Origin: Bacteroidota bacterium
GTDB taxonomy: Bacteria > Bacteroidota > Bacteroidia > Chitinophagales > Chitinophagaceae
DNA length: 64,000 nt
Assembly (NCBI GenBank): GCA_947457075.1
Contig: CANGUG010000005.1
Span: forward strand, 1 to 64,000
Direction: 5' to 3'
Shown here: positions 1 to 9,379 of the stretch, in pieces
Layout: every line of letters starts with the position of its first letter
Numbering within the stretch: position 1 is the stretch's first letter
Notes under the pieces: model-generated
Seen by the model: the letters and a program-made list of their open reading frames with translations, nothing else
Database searches by the model: none
What the model was told of the DNA's origin: nothing
Position numbers and translations under genes: made by a program

Positions 1-561
1 ACTTTTGATGCCGACGGACAGCGTTTTGATACCGATATTACCACTGATGGGTATGCTAAAAACAACGACAAAGTTATTAAGCAAGTGAACCTTATTAATA
101 TCCCATTAACGGAAACGGAAAAAGTACAGAAAAAAGCGCAGCAGGATGCATTATGGGCAAGCCAACATAAATATGGTTTAAATGCAAGGACGGTTGACTC
201 ATTAATGCAGCTAAGCAAGGATTATGTGGAGCTACACCATCCGTTTAACCAGGAGCGTATTATAGAAAAGGATTTAAAGGAGTACAATAACCTAATTAGC
301 AGGATCCGCAATATGCGTGGCAAAGAAATAGTGATTGTGTCTGCAACCGATTGTAATGGAACGGAGCAGTACAATGAAGGCTTATCACAACGCAGGGCCA
401 AGCGTATTTACAACAAAATAAATGGCCTGTCTAGCAATAAAGTGGTGATTAAAAATGTAGGCGAACGTGAACTGTTAAAAGCTTGTGACGACGTTCAAAA
501 AAGCATCGAAGAGCAGGTCACCAACAGGTATAGCTTTGTATTTATTATAGATAAAAAATAA
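1..561 (+). CDS. OmpA-family C-terminal domain protein (5' end outside window)
   Basis: The reading frame is open from base 1 to the TAA at 559-561, so the gene begins upstream. A GTG at 85 is only an internal codon. The visible 186 residues end in an OmpA-like peptidoglycan-binding domain: a beta strand leading into SATDCNG, then YNEGLSQRRAKRIYNKI, the equivalent of the family pattern TD-x-G-x(n)-N-x-x-LS-x-x-RA. The Asp and the Arg of this pattern bind diaminopimelate in the family. Known family role: noncovalent anchoring of an outer-membrane or periplasmic protein to peptidoglycan. In this phylum such C-terminal domains often follow PD40 or TPR regions in T9SS-associated proteins, but the N-terminal part is not visible, so that is not claimed. 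Confidence 0.75.
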   Translation, partial: TFDADGQRFDTDITTDGYAKNNDKVIKQVNLINIPLTETEKVQKKAQQDALWASQHKYGLNARTVDSLMQLSKDYVELHHPFNQERIIEKDLKEYNNLISRIRNMRGKEIVIVSATDCNGTEQYNEGLSQRRAKRIYNKINGLSSNKVVIKNVGERELLKACDDVQKSIEEQVTNRYSFVFIIDKK

Positions 562-595
562 ATCCTAATTTTAAGGGTATTATTGACTTAAGCAT

Positions 596-1588
596 ATGTA
601 CCCTATTTATTTTTTTTACTACATAAGTCAGTTAATATATACTGCCAAATGTAAGCTCAATAAATCTGAGCAATGGGCCATTACCTATATGCGCCAACTT
701 GAACAAAAGTATGATGGGCATTTTAATGATGCGATCATCCAAAAAGTAGCCAGGTTCCAAAGTATTCAGTTGCACTTTATAGCCAACACTTTTTCAGGTT
801 TATTTAATAGGCAGAATAATCCATCTGAAACCGAATGCAATATGGATTATTTTTTAATGACCGTATTGTATGATGCATTAATTGATGAGGAAAAAGTCAG
901 TGAAACGCATTTAAATGATTTGTTTTATCATACAGCAACTACTACACCCGCCAATTTTAATGAAAGCGTTTTAGTGGCAATACATCTTAAGCTGCTTGAT
1001 AAAGTAACAGATAAGGACGGATATTGGAAAATTATTGAGTCGGTACATTTAGCTCAAAAAGATTCTTCAAGCCAATTTGAAAATGGTTTAAGTATTGAAC
1101 ATATTGTTGATATTACTAAAAGAAAAGGAGGTTTTAGTTTGTTAATGTGTAGGTACTATTTAATCGACCCCACCTACAATTCATTAGATAACTGCTGGTA
1201 TCATTTAGGCGGTTTAATACAAATGACCAATGACCTATATGACACGTATAAGGACAGTCAATCCAATATCCATACATTCGCTACAAAATTAAAATCTATT
1301 GAAGCAATTAAAGAAATATACAATCAACAAAAACATTTGTTTAATACAAGTATAAAGGCATTGCCCATCAGTAGGCAACGTAAACTAATATTTGCGATTA
1401 AAACAGCTGTGATTGGCGCATTTGGCGACATTGCTATTCAACAATTAAGTAAATTACAAACTAACCAGGGCGAATTACCCAATTTAAAAATAGTACCAAG
1501 GGCTAAATTGATTATAGATATGGAAAAAAGAAAAAACCAATTTAAATTAATACGTTACGCCTACAAAAACGGGAAAAGATGGATGTAA
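596..1588 (+). CDS. Divergent class I isoprenoid-synthase-like protein
   Basis: 330 aa, overlapping the start of ung by 10 nt, which suggests co-translation. The protein is all-helical in appearance with no signal peptide. Two acidic patches at the expected spacing recall class I terpene or prenyl synthases: DALIDEE at residues 93-99 (compare the Asp-rich DDxxD/E motif) and NDLYDTYKD at 212-220 (compare the NSE/DTE second metal site). [13 protein letters not shown] at 177-189 resembles the helix between them in the trans-isoprenyl diphosphate synthase fold. Family membership is inferred from motif layout; substrate and product are unknown. A carotenoid or squalene-type head-to-head synthase is an alternative, but no typical DxxxD signatures of those families are seen. 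It differs clearly from the canonical polyprenyl synthase at 13731-14696. Confidence 0.6.
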   Translation: MYPIYFFYYISQLIYTAKCKLNKSEQWAITYMRQLEQKYDGHFNDAIIQKVARFQSIQLHFIANTFSGLFNRQNNPSETECNMDYFLMTVLYDALIDEEKVSETHLNDLFYHTATTTPANFNESVLVAIHLKLLDKVTDKDGYWKIIESVHLAQKDSSSQFENGLSIEHIVDITKRKGGFSLLMCRYYLIDPTYNSLDNCWYHLGGLIQMTNDLYDTYKDSQSNIHTFATKLKSIEAIKEIYNQQKHLFNTSIKALPISRQRKLIFAIKTAVIGAFGDIAIQQLSKLQTNQGELPNLKIVPRAKLIIDMEKRKNQFKLIRYAYKNGKRWM

Positions 1589-2250
1589 AAATTGAACCAA
1601 GTTGGAAAATAGCGCTCAGTACTTTATTTGATCAACCTTATTTTTCCAAAATAACAGCTCATCTGAAAACTGAAAAAGCTTTAAATAGTACCATTTATCC
1701 AAAAGGCACACTCATATTTAATGCTTTTGAACAAACTCCTTTTGACCAAGTCAAAGTTGTTATTTTAGGTCAAGATCCTTATCATAATCCTGGACAAGCA
1801 ATGGGCTTGAGTTTTTCGGTTCCAGAGGGTGTAAAAACGCCCCCTTCCCTAGTGAATATTTACAAGGAACTACATAAAGATATTGGAATGCCCATACCCA
1901 CAACTGGTAATTTAACTAATTGGGCTCAACAAGGTGTTTTATTGTTAAATGCAGTACTTACTGTTCGTGCTAACGAACCGGGAAGCCATAGTAAAATTGG
2001 CTGGATGGATTTCACGGACGACGTTATAAAAATTATTTCAGCCCAAAAAAAGAATGTTGTATTTCTATTATGGGGTAACTTTGCACAACAAAAACAAGTA
2101 TTCATTGATGCTACTAAACATAAAATCTTAAAAGCGGCGCACCCATCCCCGCTCAGTGCACATAATGGTTTTTTTGGATGCAAACACTTTAGTAGTACCA
2201 ACCAATATTTAACCCAATATCAAAATAATCCAATCGATTGGATGCCTTAA
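1579..2250 (+). CDS. ung: Uracil-DNA glycosylase, family 1
   Basis: 223 aa, normal length for family 1 UNG. It excises uracil from DNA as the first step of base-excision repair in the cytoplasm. The water-activating loop GQDPYH (residues 64-69, Asp66) and the DNA-intercalation loop HPSPLS (His188) are intact, as is the uracil-binding segment LLLNAVLTV around 121-129. The start ATG at 1579 lies within the last codons of the upstream isoprenoid-synthase-like gene. The plsC-like gene follows 16 nt later on the same strand, so the three probably form one transcript, although their functions are unrelated. Confidence 0.97.
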   Translation: MDVKIEPSWKIALSTLFDQPYFSKITAHLKTEKALNSTIYPKGTLIFNAFEQTPFDQVKVVILGQDPYHNPGQAMGLSFSVPEGVKTPPSLVNIYKELHKDIGMPIPTTGNLTNWAQQGVLLLNAVLTVRANEPGSHSKIGWMDFTDDVIKIISAQKKNVVFLLWGNFAQQKQVFIDATKHKILKAAHPSPLSAHNGFFGCKHFSSTNQYLTQYQNNPIDWMP

Positions 2251-2266
2251 TGATAAATAGATTTTT

Positions 2267-3007
2267 ATGATGAAATTAATTAGGAGTATAATAGGAAGAT
2301 TTTTAGCATTCTGGGCTTTATTCATGTTTGCAAGTAGCATGTTTATTTACATGTGGTTTTACTTATACTGCTTAGTATTACCTGAACCCCGAAAAACAAA
2401 ATGGCATCGAATAGTTTCACAATGGTGGATGGGAACATTTATGCTTTTATCGGGAATTCGTTTTTCAGTAAGAGGCAAACATTATTTTGATAATCTAGAA
2501 AATGCAGTTGTGGTTTGTAACCACAATAGTATGTTAGACATTCCTGTAAGTTTCCCCTTCTTGCCTAGAGCCAATAAAACAATTGCTAAGAAATCCTTGT
2601 CTAAAGTACCCATTTTTGGATGGATTTATTCCATTGGAACGGTACTTGTTGATCGAAATGATAGTAAAAGCAGGCAAGAAAGCTACGATAAAATGAAATT
2701 TGTTTTAAATCACGGTTTAGATATGCTACTTTATCCCGAAGGCACTAGAAACAAAACAAGTGCCCCCTTAAAATCATTTTATGACGGTGCATTTAAATTA
2801 GCTATTGAAACGCAAAAGCCTATTGTTCCAGTAGTAATATTAAATACCAAAAAAATGTTACCTGCAAAACCAGTCATGTATTTTAAGCCAGGGAAAATTA
2901 CCATGCACATATTACCCGCAGTTTATCCAGAAAAACATACCATTGACACTTTAAAGAATAAGGTATATGATATAATGGCGAATTTTTATTTGGAAAACGA
3001 AAAATAA
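2267..3007 (+). CDS. 1-acyl-sn-glycerol-3-phosphate acyltransferase (PlsC family)
   Basis: 246 aa. Family role: acylation of lysophosphatidic acid to phosphatidic acid at the inner membrane. Visible signatures are the catalytic NHxxxxD box (N85-H86 to D91), the glycerophosphate-binding EGTR (158-161) and a hydrophobic N-terminal segment at about residues 8-38 that would anchor it in the membrane. Two consecutive ATG codons (2267, 2270) are possible starts. It is 16 nt downstream of ung. The stop lies 5 nt from the stop of the convergent lptD gene. Some family members acylate other lyso-lipids such as ornithine lipids, so the exact substrate is inferred. Confidence 0.9.
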   Translation: MMKLIRSIIGRFLAFWALFMFASSMFIYMWFYLYCLVLPEPRKTKWHRIVSQWWMGTFMLLSGIRFSVRGKHYFDNLENAVVVCNHNSMLDIPVSFPFLPRANKTIAKKSLSKVPIFGWIYSIGTVLVDRNDSKSRQESYDKMKFVLNHGLDMLLYPEGTRNKTSAPLKSFYDGAFKLAIETQKPIVPVVILNTKKMLPAKPVMYFKPGKITMHILPAVYPEKHTIDTLKNKVYDIMANFYLENEK

Positions 3008-3012
3008 AAACC

Positions 3013-5724
3013 CTAGAAGCTAGAGGAAGAGAATGTACGGCTACGATTGATTCTTAAGTCTCTTAAAATGCCTGATTTTGGATTAACAGTAATGCTAAAT
3101 GACTTATACAATCCAATAGGAGTAATATTAATTGCCAATTGCCAACAATGCATTTCTCTTGTAATAAACATACTTAATTGTTGTATATTCTTTTTTTCAA
3201 CATCTATAAAACCGGTCCCTCCTATTTTCCATTTTGGTGTTAAACTAAAGTCACCACTAAAATTTAATGAGGAAAAAGTTTGTAAATTATACCCTGAAAA
3301 ATCTGGTTTTAAAATTCTACTAAAATTAAAAGAGTAAGAAACAGTAAGTGTCCATGGAATATTAAAGTCGGTAAACTCGGCAGGATTAGCCCTTACATAC
3401 TGCAATTGTCTTTGCTGTTCTTCGGGCGTCATGAATGGATCCAATGGTACTGATTTCTTTTTTGATTCATCTTCATTAGTTGATTTACTTTTAAATGAAG
3501 TAGAAAAAGCAACGGCCCCATTGGTGATATTGCCAAATCTTAACCTTGTTGGATCAATGTCAATTCTATTAACACGGTACCCTTGTTTATCTGTAGCATA
3601 AGGATCTATGGTAAAGGAAGAGTTAATGTTTATTTTATTAAACAACATAGTTCTAGCATAAAAATTGAAATTACCTAGTGCAAAGCTATCTGCTAAAAAA
3701 TTGAAATTGGAGGTAAACCCAAATCCCTCTATTAATTTTATTTTCTTAAATGGATTCTCTGAAGTGGAGTCATTTTTATCCCTCACCTTCATTTCTAATA
3801 AATTATCAATACCAAATCCCAAACCTCCAAATGTACCTTCCGAATAGGCGCCTCCCATTCCCAAACCATTAAATTTACTAAACCTGGCCCTTCTGCCAGC
3901 TGAATCAACCTGGGCGGTATAGTGGTAAGAAGCTGCTAAATCGGGTGTATAATTAAAATTGATAGAGGGTCTAATTTCATGCCTAATTGCTTCAATATTT
4001 TTCCCCTTAATTTTATAAGTTCCAAAAATTCTAGTCGCTGTTCCAAAACCAAATGTCACAAGTGAAGCATTATAAAACCCTCTAGAAATAAGGGTATCCA
4101 CTTTCTTTAAGGTTGGGTTCCATTGTAAAGTATTTGACTGTCCAAACCATTTACTTTCAAAATTAACTGAAGGTGTAATAGTAATGGGCCCTAAGCTTGG
4201 CAAGGACAATGAAATAGGAATACTATGTGTAGCTCCCCATTGCATGGTATCTAATAATTTTCTTATGTTCATGGATGAGTCATAAAAACTCAACTGATTT
4301 TGAAAAGCACCATTATATCCTATACCAATTTTTTCATACCATTTTCCATTCCCAATTTGGTCTTTTTTCTGAAAAGGGTAAACGGTAAGGGCATTAAAGT
4401 TGATATTAGGTAAACTTAAATTTACAAGACGCAAATTAGTATTTTGGTTATGGTTAATGTTCACTGATAAATTATAAAGATTATTCCAAGACTTTGAATA
4501 CGAGATGGAAGAACTTAATCTATTTTGAAAGTTTTGAAATGGATTATTTAACAAAAAAGTATTGAACTTTGAGCTACCAAAATTAACATTGGCTGAAAAA
4601 TTGGTTCCAGGCAATGCCCTGCTATCCATTTGATGAGACCAATTCAACATAAATGTTTTTCCTCCTGTAAATTCATTTGGATTAGCGGTACTTCTGTTAA
4701 GTATTTTGGTGTTTTGTAATGCCAAATTAAAATTCCCCAAATACTTATACCGTTGGGTATATTTTGTATTAATATTTAGACTCCACCCACCATAGGAATA
4801 AATATTTGATCGGACTGTTGCATCTACATTATCACTTAAAATTTTATAGTACCCCAACCCTTCTAAACCCAATCCAAAATCTTCACTTGTATTAAAGGCA
4901 GGTGCCATAAATCCTGAGTGCCTTCCTCTTGTTAATGGGAATATGGCAAAAGGTATTTGTAGTGGTATGGGGACGCCTTCAAACTCGGGATAAATAGGGC
5001 CTGACATTCCCACTTTATCTGTGATAATTTTTAGCTTCTTTGTTACGAATGCAAAGTGAGGGTCATCTAAATTACAAGTAGTGAATTTTGACTTCCAAGC
5101 AAATGCTTCATCCTTACTTATTTTTTTCATGGTGGTCGCATTCACATATATTTCCCCCTGTTGAAAATTAGTATTTTGAGTTAAACCCTTACCTGATTTC
5201 ATATTATACACGATGGTATCATTTACAGACACCATTTCCCCTTCTTTAAATTTGGGATTACTAAGTGGATTTCCAGTGGTATCTTTTGCACCAAAAGCCC
5301 TTATATTTTGGGATTGCTGGTCAAAAACAATATTCGCAGCTTCAAGCTGTGAAGTTTTATAAATCATTCTTGCATCGCCATACAAAAGAAACTCTTTGGT
5401 TTTTACAATCATGACCCCTGAATCACTTGCATTGTAATCGACTGCTGCTTCCAAACTGTCTTTTGACATTCGCAATGACCTAACATAAATGATACTGTCT
5501 TTGTATTTTACAGTGGTATCCTTTTTAACAAGGACGCTATCTTTTGAAATAACCGTACTGTCCTTTGAAAAAGAGACAACAGAGGTGTTTTTATCCTTTT
5601 TCGGCTTGAAAAGCTGTGCTTTCACCAAGGAAGATGGTAAAACAATTGTTAATAATAGTAAAATCCCCATTTTTACAATATAGGGCCTATATTTTACGTT
5701 AAATTTGTATCCTAGATGTATCAC
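3013..5724 (-). CDS. lptD: Putative LPS-assembly outer-membrane protein LptD
   Basis: About 900 aa. A signal peptide (MGILLLLTIVLPSSLVKAQ) is followed by an OstA/LptA-like periplasmic segment (roughly residues 100-230, with a strand-rich stretch beginning SGVMIVKTKEFLLYG). A long beta-barrel region follows, with alternating hydrophobic strands and a terminal aromatic residue. The family inserts lipopolysaccharide into the outer leaflet of the outer membrane. The annotated GTG at 5724 would give an 18-residue leader before the signal peptide. A -7-type box at 5737-5730 ends only about 5 nt upstream, so the ATG at 5670 (885 aa) is a plausible true start. It is divergent from the AmiC amidase and close to the MCE and OstA-like genes, an envelope-biogenesis neighbourhood. 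Confidence 0.88.
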   Translation of the reverse strand: MIHLGYKFNVKYRPYIVKMGILLLLTIVLPSSLVKAQLFKPKKDKNTSVVSFSKDSTVISKDSVLVKKDTTVKYKDSIIYVRSLRMSKDSLEAAVDYNASDSGVMIVKTKEFLLYGDARMIYKTSQLEAANIVFDQQSQNIRAFGAKDTTGNPLSNPKFKEGEMVSVNDTIVYNMKSGKGLTQNTNFQQGEIYVNATTMKKISKDEAFAWKSKFTTCNLDDPHFAFVTKKLKIITDKVGMSGPIYPEFEGVPIPLQIPFAIFPLTRGRHSGFMAPAFNTSEDFGLGLEGLGYYKILSDNVDATVRSNIYSYGGWSLNINTKYTQRYKYLGNFNLALQNTKILNRSTANPNEFTGGKTFMLNWSHQMDSRALPGTNFSANVNFGSSKFNTFLLNNPFQNFQNRLSSSISYSKSWNNLYNLSVNINHNQNTNLRLVNLSLPNINFNALTVYPFQKKDQIGNGKWYEKIGIGYNGAFQNQLSFYDSSMNIRKLLDTMQWGATHSIPISLSLPSLGPITITPSVNFESKWFGQSNTLQWNPTLKKVDTLISRGFYNASLVTFGFGTATRIFGTYKIKGKNIEAIRHEIRPSINFNYTPDLAASYHYTAQVDSAGRRARFSKFNGLGMGGAYSEGTFGGLGFGIDNLLEMKVRDKNDSTSENPFKKIKLIEGFGFTSNFNFLADSFALGNFNFYARTMLFNKININSSFTIDPYATDKQGYRVNRIDIDPTRLRFGNITNGAVAFSTSFKSKSTNEDESKKKSVPLDPFMTPEEQQRQLQYVRANPAEFTDFNIPWTLTVSYSFNFSRILKPDFSGYNLQTFSSLNFSGDFSLTPKWKIGGTGFIDVEKKNIQQLSMFITREMHCWQLAINITPIGLYKSFSITVNPKSGILRDLRINRSRTFSSSSF

Positions 5725-5729
5725 TGTTG

Positions 5730-5737
5730 CAAAAATA
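5730..5737 (-). promoter_or_regulatory. -7 box, lptD promoter
   Basis: On the minus strand this reads TATTTTTG, matching the Bacteroidota -7 consensus TAnnTTTG. No good -33 TTTG was found at 19-nt spacing. Its position argues for translation starting at the internal ATG (5670) rather than at the GTG (5724). Confidence 0.45.
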
Positions 5738-5764
5738 AACTAAAACAGCATTAAGGAACTGATT

Positions 5765-6700
5765 ATGAAGCAAAATAGACTGATTTTAGCATTTACTTTG
5801 GGCATTTTTGCCATTTTAACGGTGCATTCTGGCAAACTGAATGCCCAGACCCAGCCAAAAACCTTAAAAAGAATTGTAATAGACCCTGGTCATGGTGGTT
5901 CAGATCCAGGTGCAGGAGGTCGATATTCTACAGAAGCTGCCATTGCTTTATCAGTTTCATTGAAATTAGCCGAATATATCAAGGCTTCTTTACCTGAGGT
6001 GGACGTGGTTTTAACCCGAAAAACCGACATATTCCATTCAGTAGTTGAAAAAGCAAAAATTGCCAATGCGGCAAAAGGTGATTTATTTGTGTGTATCCAT
6101 ACCAATTCCGCCGATCCGCATCAAAAAAGAGAAGTGATTGGCCATACCACAAAAACTCGCTATGTTAAAAAGAATGGGAAAAGAAGAAAAGTGAGTGTAC
6201 AAGTGCCTTTGTATAAGGTAAGCTATACCCCTAGTGAGGCAAGGGGTACAGAAACCTATATATACAATGTTTCCAAATCAGATCAACGCAAGGAACTGGC
6301 CAACGAAGCCGTGGATGAAGTCGTCGAAAAATTGGATTCGGTATCTGAAAGACAAATTAAGGAATTGAATTCAACCGACCCGACTAGGTCGATGATGGCA
6401 AGTCTTTTAACCCAACAATATTTCCAAAGAGCCGCTAGTTTGGCTTTAACCATTGAAGAAGAATTCAAGAAGGCAGGTCGTTTAAGCAGGGAGGCTAAAC
6501 AAAGACAGGTTGGCATATGGGTTTTAGCCGCTGTTCAGATGCCTGCGGTATTGGTTGAGACAGGATTTATATCCAACCCCGAGGATGAGGATTACCTAAA
6601 TAGCGAGGAGGGTCAAAATCAAATATGTGAAGTGATCACAAAATCATTGATTCGGTACAAAAACTCCTTAGAAAACCAGAAAAAGACCAATTCAAATTAG
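5765..6700 (+). CDS. N-acetylmuramoyl-L-alanine amidase, AmiC/Amidase_3 type
   Basis: 311 aa with an N-terminal signal peptide ending near LNAQ (residue 28). It cleaves the amide between N-acetylmuramic acid and L-alanine in the periplasm. Zinc ligands and catalytic Glu of Amidase_3 are all present: His43 in DPGHGG, Glu57, His112 in CIHTN and Glu265 in VETGF. A basic insertion at about residues 120-165 separates the strands and may be an autoinhibitory or regulatory element, as in AmiB/AmiC; that role is inferred. It is divergent from lptD. The MCE protein gene starts 46 nt downstream, so envelope functions cluster here. The start ATG is followed directly by a good signal peptide. Confidence 0.93.
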   Translation: MKQNRLILAFTLGIFAILTVHSGKLNAQTQPKTLKRIVIDPGHGGSDPGAGGRYSTEAAIALSVSLKLAEYIKASLPEVDVVLTRKTDIFHSVVEKAKIANAAKGDLFVCIHTNSADPHQKREVIGHTTKTRYVKKNGKRRKVSVQVPLYKVSYTPSEARGTETYIYNVSKSDQRKELANEAVDEVVEKLDSVSERQIKELNSTDPTRSMMASLLTQQYFQRAASLALTIEEEFKKAGRLSREAKQRQVGIWVLAAVQMPAVLVETGFISNPEDEDYLNSEEGQNQICEVITKSLIRYKNSLENQKKTNSN

Positions 6701-6714
6701 CCAATTTTTTTAGG

Positions 6715-6722
6715 TAAATTTG
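6715..6722 (+). promoter_or_regulatory. -7 box, MCE/MlaD gene promoter
   Basis: TAAATTTG matches TAnnTTTG and lies 24 nt before the ATG at 6747, in the intergenic gap after the amidase. No -33 element was recognised. Confidence 0.4.
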
Positions 6723-6746
6723 CAATTGTAGCTATAATCAATAAAG

Positions 6747-7745
6747 ATGAAGGTATCAAACGAAACCAAAGTGGGTGCATTAACCATTATCGCCATCACT
6801 TTAATTATTTTAGGATTTAACTTTTTAAAGGGAAAGACTATATTCAAGTCGGGTACTTTTATTTATGCTAAGTATGCAGATACGAAAGGACTAATTGTTT
6901 CCAATCCAGTTTTTGTAAACGGTTATCAAGTAGGTACCATTTTTGATATTGAAAATAACTCAACCGATTTATCTCAAATAGTCGTTTCCATAAAGCTAAA
7001 TAAGGTTTATCAAATACCTAATAATTCAGTAGCTACCATTCAAGACAACCCACTTGGAACAAATAGCATTAGTATTGTATTAGGAAATTCAAAACAATAC
7101 TTAAAGTCGGAGGATACCATTACCACAGCACCTGCCGCTAGTTTATTAGGTGACTTAATGAATACACTCTCTCCTTTGGGCGAGCAAACTAAAAAAACAA
7201 TTACTGAACTTCAAAAAGTACTTAAAAACATTAATACGGTTTTAAATGACCAGAACATGTCAAATTTTGAAATAATTCTTAAAAATTTATCAAAAACGAC
7301 GGAAAATTTAAACAAATCCATGGAGTCAATTGAATCCATGTTGCAAAAGCAAAACGGATCTATTACGCAAACAGCAAACAACCTTAATAGTTTCACTAAA
7401 AATTTAACAGACAATAATAAAAAAATTAATGACATTATTGGGAATTTAGATGCAAGCACTAAGCAAATAAAAGACGCAGATTTAGAAAAAACAATCAAGG
7501 AGGTCCATACAGCCGTGAAAGAACTTTCTATCATGCTAAATAAACTAAATAATGGCGATGGAACTGCTGCTAAAATTTTAAATGACAAAGAAGTGTATCA
7601 ACAGCTTCAAGGAACTATTAAAAGCATTAACACATTAGTGGATGATGTAAAAACACATCCAAAAAGATATATAAATATTGCCATTTTTGGGAAAAAGGAT
7701 AAATCAGTTCCGCTCAAAAAGCCAATCGCAGACACTTTACCCTAA
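6747..7745 (+). CDS. MCE/MlaD-family substrate-binding protein
   Basis: 332 aa. One transmembrane helix near the N-terminus (about residues 10-25, GALTIIAITLIILGF) is followed by a single MCE domain (about 37-115, including GYQVGTI). A long coiled-coil-like tail follows (about 130-250, rich in N, L, K, T). The MCE family forms hexameric tunnels that carry phospholipids between membranes as part of an ABC-type Mla system. No ATPase or permease partner is adjacent here. The stop TAA overlaps the next ATG (TAATG), so translation is coupled to the OstA-like gene. Confidence 0.9.
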   Translation: MKVSNETKVGALTIIAITLIILGFNFLKGKTIFKSGTFIYAKYADTKGLIVSNPVFVNGYQVGTIFDIENNSTDLSQIVVSIKLNKVYQIPNNSVATIQDNPLGTNSISIVLGNSKQYLKSEDTITTAPAASLLGDLMNTLSPLGEQTKKTITELQKVLKNINTVLNDQNMSNFEIILKNLSKTTENLNKSMESIESMLQKQNGSITQTANNLNSFTKNLTDNNKKINDIIGNLDASTKQIKDADLEKTIKEVHTAVKELSIMLNKLNNGDGTAAKILNDKEVYQQLQGTIKSINTLVDDVKTHPKRYINIAIFGKKDKSVPLKKPIADTLP

Positions 7746-9349
7746 TGAAAAATATTGGCTATATTTTATTGCTATTTTTTTGCGCAACGCAATCAGCAAA
7801 AGCACAGTATAAATTTGGTGGCACTAATGCGCCAATAGATAGCAATGCTAAGCTAATTGAATTTTTATCTGCAGAAACGTACAATGTAAAAAAGAAAGAC
7901 AGCATGGACTACTTAATATTAGTGGGCCATGTGAAAATTAAACAAGGCAAAACCCTGCTGTTTGGCGATAGTATCATTGTTAATTCAACACTTAATACAG
8001 TAGAAGGATTTGGCAATGTACACATTAATGACGCTGACAGTGTGCATACTTATGCCGACTATTTAAAATATTTAGGCAATACAAAAAAAGCCTTTTTAAG
8101 AAAACATGTTAGGTTAACAGATGGAAAGGGTGTATTGACAACCGACTCCTTAGACTACGACGTTTCTATAAAAGTAGGGAGTTTCAAACGAGGTGGGAAG
8201 CTAGTAAGAAACAGTACCACATTAACTAGCATAGAAGGCATTTATTATGGAGTTACAAGAGATGTGATATTCAGAAAAAAAGTGGAGTTAAAAGACCCGG
8301 AAAGTACTATCATCACAGATACCCTTGAATACAATACCTATTCACAATTAGCTAATTTTATTAGTCCCACTAAAATTATATCTAAAACCAGAACCATTCG
8401 AACAAGCAATGGTAATTATAACTTAGGAACTGAAAAAGGATATTTATATGAGCGCTCCTCCGTGGACGATAAAGAATATACATTTATTGCCGACGAAATG
8501 GCCATTGATGATATTAATGGATTAGGCGAATTTAGAGGGAATGCAATATACAGATCCAAGGACAGTGCTAGTTTTGATTTAATGGCCAATAATATCAAAA
8601 CAAATAGGAAAAAGGATATCATGTTAGCCACTGAACTTCCTATTTTATTGATAAAGCAAAAAAATGATAGTTTATACGTAACTGCCGACACCTTATATGC
8701 TGCAAAAATAACTGACCTAAAACGTCCATTAACAAAAGCCAGAGATAGTGTTGGTGTTTTAAAGGATACTACTTTAAATAAATATTTTGAAGCATTTCAT
8801 AACGTCAAAGTATATTCAGACTCTTTACAAGCAAAGTGCGACAGTTTATTTTATTCCTTGAGTGATTCTACCATACGATTATTAAAAAATCCTATTGTTT
8901 GGTCAAATAATAATCAAATTACCGGAGATACCATTTTCATGTTCCTAATTAACAGAAAGCCAGAACAATTAGTGGTATTCGAAAATGCTTTAGCCATTAA
9001 TAAAGTAGATACCACCAATTACTTTAATCAAATTAGAGGAATAAAACTTAATGCGTATTTCAACGACGGAGATTTAACAAAAATGATTACCAGGGGCAGC
9101 GCAGAGAATATATATTTTGCCATCGATGAACAAAATAAGTTTATTGGCATGAACCATTCTTCAGCACAATCAATAGAAATTACTTTTGAAAATAATGAGG
9201 TATCCAGGGTCAAATTCATCAACCAACTCAATGGTAAAATGTCTCCCATAGGGCAGACTCCTGCAATGGATATGCGCGTTAAAGGATTTCAATGGCTAGA
9301 GGCACAAAGACCTAAATCAAAATACGCTTTACTATCCCCTTCCAATTAA
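7745..9349 (+). CDS. OstA-like periplasmic protein (LptA/LptD N-domain related)
   Basis: 534 aa with a signal peptide (MKNIGYILLLFFCATQSAKAQ). The body is beta-rich and repetitive: strands such as VKIKQGKTLLFGDSIIVNS and VKVYSDSLQAKCDSLFYS recur, consistent with a long beta-jellyroll of the OstA/LptA type that forms the periplasmic LPS bridge. There is no C-terminal barrel, so it is a periplasmic partner and not a second LptD. It overlaps the MCE gene by one base. The pairing of an LPS-bridge-like protein with an MCE protein in one operon suggests joint handling of outer-membrane lipids, which is inference. Confidence 0.82.
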   Translation: MKNIGYILLLFFCATQSAKAQYKFGGTNAPIDSNAKLIEFLSAETYNVKKKDSMDYLILVGHVKIKQGKTLLFGDSIIVNSTLNTVEGFGNVHINDADSVHTYADYLKYLGNTKKAFLRKHVRLTDGKGVLTTDSLDYDVSIKVGSFKRGGKLVRNSTTLTSIEGIYYGVTRDVIFRKKVELKDPESTIITDTLEYNTYSQLANFISPTKIISKTRTIRTSNGNYNLGTEKGYLYERSSVDDKEYTFIADEMAIDDINGLGEFRGNAIYRSKDSASFDLMANNIKTNRKKDIMLATELPILLIKQKNDSLYVTADTLYAAKITDLKRPLTKARDSVGVLKDTTLNKYFEAFHNVKVYSDSLQAKCDSLFYSLSDSTIRLLKNPIVWSNNNQITGDTIFMFLINRKPEQLVVFENALAINKVDTTNYFNQIRGIKLNAYFNDGDLTKMITRGSAENIYFAIDEQNKFIGMNHSSAQSIEITFENNEVSRVKFINQLNGKMSPIGQTPAMDMRVKGFQWLEAQRPKSKYALLSPSN

Positions 9350-9379
9350 TCAATGGTATTGTTTTGTTCCACTGATTGG

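Noticed and set aside
3047..3337. Plus-strand open frame opposite lptD
   Set aside because: Fully antisense to a conserved barrel-coding region, with no promoter and no recognisable protein.
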